Source: Tachypleus tridentatus (taxonomy: Eukaryota > Arthropoda > Merostomata > Xiphosura > Limulidae). From it: a stretch of 64,000 bases of DNA. Of this stretch, positions 56,218-64,000 are shown one piece after another. Made by a program: the position numbers and the translations under genes. The DNA lies in the NCBI RefSeq assembly GCF_004210375.1, contig NW_027467782.1, forward strand, positions 33,097,771-33,161,770. Direction: 5' to 3'. How positions within the stretch are numbered: position 1 is the stretch's first letter; each line of letters opens with the position of its first letter. The notes under the pieces are model-generated. The model did no database searches and was not told the origin of the DNA. It saw only the letters and a program-made list of their open reading frames with translations.

Positions 56218-58052
56218 GTAAAATTTTGCTGCTCAGAAAAACAATCTAAACACAGGTATAAACACATATCTTTATTTATATTATAGTATCTAACATTTTT
56301 ATTTCATTTGTAATCCAGTTTTATCTGTTAGATAATTCACAATCTTAGTTCTAGGTATTTGTTGCATTTTAAGTTTATTTTATTAAAGGTTAGAGTTAGA
56401 TATAAATCATTTTAAATTTTATTTTATTGCTGGTTTCCTTGTTCTTCTTTCTGTTAATTCAAGTAAAAATAATAAATGTTGTAAAAAATAAATAACTAAA
56501 TATTATGTTATTAATTCCAACTGTAATCTGACTTATGAATGACTTACATAATTTAGTTCACATCATTGTAGTTTCTGCTCATGCAACTGCTGATATAAAT
56601 AAAGCAAGACAACTACCATGTCAGCCACATCCCACCCAGAATGATGAGCCCTGTGTTGCTCCTTTTTGCATAATGTAATGGTAATTCCTTAGAACTAACA
56701 ACTCATAGTCTTGAGGGAAAGTACTCCTTTATCAAAATAAAAAAGGATAGGGAAGTTGTATTGGCTTCTTTGAGGTCATATGATGGAGGCTTGGCATCTG
56801 GATTAATTGGATCAATTTTTACACTTCTGATGAAGAAGGCAATGGCCACCACATAAGGAAAATAGCTGAAGAGAAAATAAGTGTATAAGATAATTCAAAT
56901 AAAGCTTCTTTATTTTGGCTAGCTTATCATGGTTTTTTTACTATTTTAGCTTTCCAGTATAAATTTGTCCAATTACTATGTCAGCACTACCTCATAACGA
57001 CCTCAGAAGTAATATTTTCACATTAGACATAAACAGTTACATATTTGGCTGTACTTAATCCTTTCTCAAAGAAACCAAATTCTCTTTCACAGTAGATTGA
57101 TTGACTAAGAAAGGAATGTTCAAGTAGTCACCTATAAGAACCCCCAAGATTCAAGACAAACTTTTCCACTGCTCCAGAGTTTGTGCATTAGGCACTATTT
57201 TCCAAATTTTCAACAATTTTCTTTTTTTTTCGTGTTCTTGTTTCATAATTATGGCTTCTCAGCTTCCTTCATAACTGGTTACAGAGCTACCTTATCTGCC
57301 ACAAACCTCCTTCCTTCCTTTGTTCAAGTACCTCTTCAGCTCATTTTGTCTTCAGTTGTAATATCTTTACCCTTGATGCTCCATATACTTTTTTCAGAAG
57401 GCCTTATACACATAGCAGGTTTGCTTTTTCCCATCTAATCTGGGGCTGTTCTAATTGCATTGGTAAATTGGCTTGTGCAGTTGGTCTGAATCTTTACTGT
57501 AATGTTCCTGAATAGCTTAACCATATCAGAATAATACTTGTTGTAAACTGCTTTCTGTGCACATTACTGAGTTACATTCAATATTTAATTAAATCGTTTT
57601 ACTCTCAGTGCATTATAATCACATTATTATTATAAGGTATGCTGCAATTCAAAGTTTTGTATTATTTGAGTTTGAATTTCTTTACTTCAAAATAAACCTC
57701 TAAAACAATAATTAACAATAGCTTTTGTTGTTATGTGATGCTTCTGTGGTTGTGAATCTCAACTTTAACAGCTGGTATAGAATGTCTACATCAACATGTT
57801 GATTTTCGAAGTACACTTACACAGGTTGCTTATGAGTAATTTGATTACATTCCAAAAACTTGTCCTGGAGGAAAGTATTATAAAAATGTTCTTAGTTCAA
57901 GATAAGCCATCCTCACTTACAAATTAGAAGCTCTATTGCTAAGTGACAGTTTTAACTTGTATGGTATCCTTATAACCAATAGGAAGAGCAGGTTTTGCAG
58001 AATCTTTCATGTAAATTATCTTCTATTTAGAACAATGTAAATATTGACTGTA

Positions 58053-58205
58053 TATCAAACATGCTATTGGTGTCAACATTCTTTATATTCACTATGACAA
58101 AAACCTATACACAGATAGTATGGGACTTTTTCTTCACCTGTTCTGTGCATAGATTTTTTTTCACAGTGAATACAAAGCATGTTGGCACCAACAGTATGTT
58201 TGATA
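58053..58205. mobile_element. Foldback element, second copy
   Basis: Same 60-bp-arm hairpin as 9776-9927, with one or two substitutions and an extra T in the loop-side T run. Confidence 0.75.
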
Positions 58206-58220
58206 CTTTTCACAATCATA

Positions 58221-58790
58221 TACAGTACTGTGCAAAACTTTAAGGACAAAGTAAAAAATTAGGTGTCCAATTACTTTCACAGGACAATAGAAAATTAATC
58301 GCACGTGAAACATCAGAAGTGTATTAATCTTCATATTCAGTACAACAGAAACTTGGTGGAAGTGCTAGTTGTCCCATCTTTCATGCATGGTTGTAAAATA
58401 TTTAATTAAAGTTTCTTGTAGGATATTCTTCTAAGTGTCTCTAATACACTCCCATAAAATTTCTTTGGAAGAAACTTTTGTTCTGTGAAGTTTTGATTTA
58501 TCAAATCCCAGATCTACTCAATTGAGTTGAGACTGGGACTCTGTAGGGACCATTGCATCATTTGAATGGTTCCAGCAGCTTCTTTCTTAGCTAACTAATT
58601 TCTGCATATGTTGGATGAGTGTTTGAAGTCTTTATCTTCTTGTTAGTAGAATCCATTATCAATAATACATAAACCACTGGGTATATCATGATGGATCAGT
58701 ATCTTATGATACTTGTACTGGTCCATTATTTTCCATCTATTTTGTAAATATCTCTTGTCGCCTCAGCGGGAGCCACCCCAACCCTAACAT
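58221..58790 (-). mobile_element. Tc1-like remnant, second copy
   Basis: Partner of 9943-10840 starting ACAGTACTGTGCAAAACT. It contains a single 113-bp transposase-core unit (58609-58720) against four in copy 1, so it probably shows the pre-expansion arrangement. Confidence 0.85.
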
Positions 58791-61488
58791 ATGTATATGA
58801 TACATACCTTTGCATTTGCCCTCAAAGTAGTTCAATCTTCTATGCTGGAGCTCTTAGAGATAGTGATGCTTTCTTGAACTTGACAGAGGATGTTATTTGG
58901 TGGCTAATGGGGCCTCTGCAGATACCTTTCCTATCTTATGTAGCCTTCAAAACATTGAAGACAAAACACCGGTCTTATAATTCTATTCAAGATGGGGATC
59001 ACCATATATCTGTCTTTTTATTTATTTTCCTAACTTTTATTTACTTTTCCCATTTTACTGTGAAAGAATGGTCAAGCCTATACTTGGCTCTGTTTTATTT
59101 TTGTGATGTTCCTTGGGTGCCAACTAACTTGGCCATTCTTTTCAAATTAAAATAAAAGATCCCTTATTCCCAGGAACATTCCCAGTTTTTAGCTACTACT
59201 GAGAAATTTCCATTACAAAATTAAGATAGTAGTTTGCACTCTGACCCCGTTCACATGTGATTGCCACTACTTTTGGCCAGACCTGAAAATTTCTGTGGTT
59301 CTACAAGTTTTTTTTCTTAACTCCCATTTATACATTTGTATCTGTTGTTAATGAGTGCACATGAAGAGGAAGGCACCCTCCAGAAAAGAATATCTTCCAG
59401 GTTAGTCTGCTTCACTAAATTCTCTCATGATCTTTTACTGTAGTTCAGAATCCTACTAAAACTCTGTTTTATCACTTACCTCATTTGTTAATGCCCAGCT
59501 TCTTACCTTCCTAGGAGCTTAAGAGCTCTACTTCTCTGGAACCGGTGTTCTGTATGACACACACTGTTCCTCTTCAATGGGATATTTGCTCTTAGTGTTT
59601 TGGAGGAAAGTTAATTGATTTGAGTTTTATATTGTTAGAATCAAAGTGAATTGCAGATAGTTACATACCTCTATAATATATTCTTATACACAACTGGGAG
59701 AAATTCATCATAAATAGCATCTCATTCACTGTTGTATCTGTCATATCCCAGATGGACCTATAAGTCCTGGCATTAAACAAGGTCTTACTAGCATGGATGT
59801 AGCAGTTGTAATGTGGTTGACATTTGTTACATATTATTTTTTACTTTCATTCTTAGAACCACAACAGCAAACAGTTAAGTCTTCTTTATGTTGGGAAAGC
59901 AGGACTTTTTATGTTTTCTTAGTGTCTGCACAATAAGTCATGGAAGGTAAGAATATTGGAGAACTTTTAATAAGTTGATGCATGCTTTTCATTAAGGATA
60001 TTTGTAACTCAACTGTCACATGGTTGTTGACAGCTTGAGATCAACTCTTTGAAACTGATTTGAGTTTTAGAAATGTGCTTAGTGGGTAAGATGCCAAAGC
60101 CAAAGGGAATCTTGAATTAAGTTCATGACTAGCATATCTTCTACCACCAGTTCTAAAGTCATATATGACAAGGTTCAGAAGGTCAATGGGCAGTATAATT
60201 CCATCCCCCTCTCGATCTTGCTCCCTGATGGTCAGGAAGTAGCTGATACCTGGAGCATTGCTGATACTCTAGGTGAAAACCTTTGTTGGGAATCTAGCAC
60301 TTCTGCTTCTTCCTCCACCTTTTTAGCCATCAAGACTCAGGAAGAGCAAACACTTCTGTCCTTTTGAGCTGAATATCTCTATGATTCTAATCATCCCTTT
60401 ACACTGGTGGAACTCAAACTGGCCCTTCATCAGTCTGGAAGTACATCAGTTGGACCTGATGATGTACACTATGAAATGCTGCACCATCTATCTCCTGCTT
60501 CTCTTACTATTCTTCTGATTGTTTTTGACCAGGTCTGGCAGGAGAATGTTTTTCCTGATGCCTGGTACCAGGCAACTGTCCTACCTTTTTCTTAGCCTGG
60601 GAATGATCCCAAGATTCCTTCAAACTACTATCTACTGAGCTGTCTCTGTAAAACCTCAGAAAGGATGGTTAATGCTTGTCTAGTTTGGTTCTTGAATGAC
60701 ACAACCTCCTTTCTCCCACCCATTGTGGGTTTCGATGACAGCACTCCACCATGGACCACCTGATTCGACTTCAAACGTCAGTCAGAAAAGCCTTTCTCAA
60801 ACATCTTGTATCAATATTCTTTGACATTGAGAAGGCTTATAATACAACATGGAGATATGGCATTTTGTGAGACAGCATAGATATGGGTTACGTGGCCATT
60901 TGCCCACATTTATTAAAAATTTGTTAATGGTCAGGCAATTCCAAGTTCATGTGGGTTCAACACTTTACCATTTTTTTCTGTAGAAACTTGGAGTCTCTTG
61001 GGGCTGTGTTCTGAATGTCACACTTTTCAGTATAAAAATTAATGCCATCACTGAACAACTCCCTCTCACTGTTGCAAACACGCTCTATATCGACGACTTT
61101 CACATCTCATGCCAGTCATTGAACATGAGGTATATTGAGCGGCAGCTACAAACTGCTCTCAATTGTTTACTGAAGTGGACCACAGCAAAGGGCTTTACCT
61201 TCTCTCTCACTAAAACAGTTTGCATGCAATTCTGCCACCAATGGGGTATTCGTCCTGATCCTGAACTCCATAGCGGTGAAGTTGTGCTGCCTGAGGTCTT
61301 TGAGACTAAGTTCTTGGGGCTTATCTTTGACCGTAAGCTGACCTTTATACCACATATCAAGCAGCTACAGGTCAAATGTACAAGAGCACTGAACATCCTC
61401 CTTGTCCTCTCTTCCATCACTTGTGGAGTGGATCGATGTTCTATGCTAAAGATATATCGTGCTCTTATTTGACCGACACTCGACTATG

Positions 61489-61739
61489 GTTTGCTTGTTT
61501 TTGAATTTCGTGCAAAGCTACTCGAGGGCTACCTGTGCTAGCTGTCCCTAATTTAGCAGTGTAAGACTAGAGGGAAGGCAGCTAGTCATCACCACCCACT
61601 GCCAACTCATGGGCTCCTCTTTTACCCACAAATAGTGTGATTGAATGTCACATTATAATGCCCCATGGCTGAAAGGGTGAGCATGTTTGATGTGATGGGA
61701 ATTCGAATCTTAACACACTTGGACATGCTTGGCCACCTC
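61489..61739 (-). mobile_element. SINE inside LINE, second copy
   Basis: Same insertion as 13531-13783, with the GACTATG flanks at 61482-61488 and 61740-61746. Confidence 0.9.
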
Positions 61740-62186
61740 GACTATGAATCACTGGTCTATGGCTCTGCCAGACCATTGGCCTTAAAGATGCTGGACACTA
61801 TTCATCATTAAGGACTTCAGCTCTGCACTGGGGGTTTCTGTACTTCCCCAGTTCAGAGCTTATACATAGTCTCATGAACCTTTTTGCACCTCTGCCATTT
61901 ACAACTGTCTTTGCTATATGCTTTGAAACTTTGTTCCTAACCAAAGCATCCCATCTAGGGTTGTGTTTTCTTTCCTCGTTGGCTCATGCTTTTTCAGACC
62001 AGACGGTATGCCATTGCTCCTTTTAGCCTTCATATCCAGTCATAGTTGGATGAATTGGGTCTGTCCTTGGATAACATTGCTGTATCCACTGGTCAGCCCA
62101 TCCCACCATGGTTTATTACCATCCCCAATTGTGAATTATCTTAAAGCTATCTGAGAAAAGTAGACACTCCTGATTGGAAATACTGT

Positions 62187-62468
62187 TTGTTATTTGCTGA
62201 ACATCTTTTGAACCATCTTTCCATTCCTGTTTATACAGATGGTTCAAAATCAGGTGACTGTGTGGACTCTACCATGGTTGCACGTAGAATCCCCTCTACA
62301 GCTTCTGTGTTTACTACTGAACTGTATGCCATTTCTCTTGCCCTGGATCACATAGAAGCTAAGCAGTACTCAAACTGCATGATTTATACTGACTCGCTTA
62401 GTTCTCTGCTGGCCCTAGAATCGCTTCACATTGGTTCACACCCTGTTGTCACCAATATTCACAACTGA
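62187..62468 (+). pseudogene. LINE RNase H remnant, second copy
   Basis: Identical 93-codon reading to 14231-14512 (VYTDGSKSGD, TTELYAISLA, IYTDSLSSLL). Confidence 0.9.
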
Positions 62469-64000
62469 CTGGCCCATTTCTCTTTATCATCTACTTCTAT
62501 TCAGTTTTTCTGGATACTGGGCCATATTGGTATTCATGGGAGCTAGCTTGCCGACACTGCAGCTAAGTCTATCTGCTCTGGCACTATCACCGCTGTGCCT
62601 GTCTGATACATGGACTATGGTCCTGTATTCAAGGCTTGGCTCTGTGCCATCTCGCAGTCAATTTGGAGTGAGCAATGCAAAAACATGCTTTTCCAAATAC
62701 AACCCTGTATTAGACTTTGGCTGTCCTTGTTACCGTAAGGATCGGAAGGAGGAAGTTGTTCTAACTAGACTATGCATTGGTCACAGTTTTTTAACTCATT
62801 GTTTTCATTTATCTGGAACTGATACACCATTATGTTGTCTGTGTGATACTCAGGTCACTGTATACCACATTTTACTTTCTTGCCATCGTTATGACTATCG
62901 ATGGTGCCATTTTCACCATATTCTGTCCTAAGGTTTGTCCATAATGTTAGACAGTGTTATTGGTGATGGTGACATTGTCCACCTTGGAAATGTTTTTAGT
63001 TTTTTTAAAGGCCATCAGTCTTTCTAATGCCATTTAAGTTTTTTTAGACCTTTTTTGATGAGAATCCCTCTGGAGAATCACAGTCTATCTAGTTTGATTT
63101 GAAATTAGAAAATGACTGTAAAGTCAAGTAACTCAAATAGGACTGGAAAGGTCCACTTAGGTGACTAACGCTGCTGTTTGAACTACCTGTTAGTCATCCT
63201 GGCAAGTTACTATTAAAATTTTGCTACACTTCCTTTAAAACTTTAATTACTTTACTTTTTGAAAATAGCTATAACATCAAATAACTTGGAACCAAGACTG
63301 GAAAGGCCAGCTACAGGTGACTGATGATGGTTTTCTTACTTATCTCTTTTAATCTTCCTAGCGAGTTATGATAATTACAGTTATGCTGCAGAAAGTCCTC
63401 TACAACTTGTATTACTGTAGTTTTGTTTTAATGCTTTAGACTAGATGTAAACATTGGTTTATGGTTTTTTTACTTTTTTTTTTTTTACCTTAATTTTCTT
63501 TATAAATTTCCTGATTTTACTTTAATTTTATCTTTTTACTGGATGTTTAGCACAGATAGCCTAGCTGCTTTGTGCCATAAAACACCAAATCAACCAACCA
63601 ACCAACTAAGGAAGATAATTACTACCTTCAGTGTAACCTAGAAAAATAATTTTTTTCTTTACCTCCCACATTTGAGATTGTTTATAAGTAGAACTGGTTT
63701 ATTTTTCTTTATTCAGAATAGTATGTAGTTATTCATTCAAACAAGTCAGAAACCTTCCAAGAACTTCTGTTATAATTTGTTTCCAATGTGTTCATGAAGA
63801 AAACATTTGTTTTTAAAGTAGCTATATGTCTTAAGCTAGTTGCATAATTGTTAAACTGATCAAACGTAGGAACAAAACAAAGTAAAATTAGTTCTAAGTA
63901 TTCTGAAAGTGTTTGATACCAAACCATAAAGAAATTCAGAATTAAATTTGAATTTTGAAAGTGTGTTTCGGGGCTAACACACAGGTTTTATTTTGGACTT

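Larger units (their letters stand above)
60045..63607 (+). mobile_element. Degenerate LINE (RT + RNase H), second copy
   Basis: Partner of 12090-15657. RT thumb frame at 61119-61472, RNase H frame at 62187-62468, tail at about 63540-63607. In this copy the linker frame 60125-60367 extends further (an extra T) and VFDQVWQENVFPDAWYQ is in one frame, so copy 1 has additional lesions. Most stops are shared and older than the duplication. Confidence 0.9.
56099..64000 (+). repeat. Large duplicated block, copy 2 (runs off the window)
   Basis: Direct copy of 6899-16050 at about 98-99% identity by eye, cut only by the window end. It lacks 920 bp (7458-8377 of copy 1) and the 113-bp tandem expansion. 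Small indels include an extra TTTA near 56274 and one T lost near 56820. Contents: exon candidate 56122-56217, hairpin 58053-58205, Tc1 remnant, LINE and its nested SINE. Confidence 0.97.

Noticed and set aside
1..64000. A new defence, toxin or biosynthetic gene system
   Set aside because: No cluster of intact genes exists; the coding content is scattered exons and dead transposon enzymes.

Overview
The window is AT-rich animal nuclear DNA with almost no intact genes. It looks like a chelicerate, most likely a horseshoe crab (Limulus/Tachypleus group). The grounds are a very abundant tRNA-derived SINE that I recognise from horseshoe crab sequence, a TTAGG-type telomeric repeat block (the arthropod motif), and CR1-like, Jockey/I-like, Tc1, mariner, Ty3/gypsy-like and DIRS-like remnants. 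There are no operons, CRISPR arrays, rRNA genes or free-standing tRNA genes. A 500-base run of N (29951-30450) joins two contigs.

Layout. 1-6.9 kb: intron-like DNA with a Tc1 scrap, a 53-bp tandem array, an unclassified interspersed repeat and a 43-bp VNTR. 5.1-18.9 kb, plus strand: a set of exon-like segments (best at 7968-8097, 16405-16584 and 18773-18939) with matching splice phases. Together they read like the N-terminal helical-repeat region of an ATR-type checkpoint kinase. The 8.3-kb intron between the first two good exons is filled by a foldback element, a Tc1 remnant and a decayed LINE (RT + RNase H) with a SINE inside it. 19-20.2 kb: a nearly complete but dead Tc1 element 31 bp after a splice donor. 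22.8-31.5 kb: remnants of a CR1-like LINE, a deletion-derived LTR element and DIRS-like tyrosine-recombinase retroelements on both sides of the gap. 33.9-39.9 kb: a mariner fragment and SINEs. 40.6-54.3 kb: a dense series of tandem arrays (56-bp, 108-bp, TTAGG/TTTAGG, 34-bp and 53-bp units) peppered with SINEs, plus one Ras-association-domain exon on the minus strand (44930-45098). 56.1-64.0 kb: a second, near-identical copy of 6.9-16.05 kb.

How the pieces relate. The most informative feature is the pair of ~8-9 kb direct copies about 49 kb apart. The second copy lacks 920 bp that carry one of the ATR-like exons, and has one unit where the first has four of a 113-bp block. This is either a young segmental duplication that broke a gene copy or two haplotypes wrongly placed in one scaffold. 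The LINE and the dominant SINE share a 3-prime tail, which suggests a LINE that mobilises the SINE. I found no convincing new multi-gene system; the novelty here is repeat biology and gene structure. Database-dependent identifications (ATR, RA domain, DIRS) rest on motif reading and memory and are scored accordingly.
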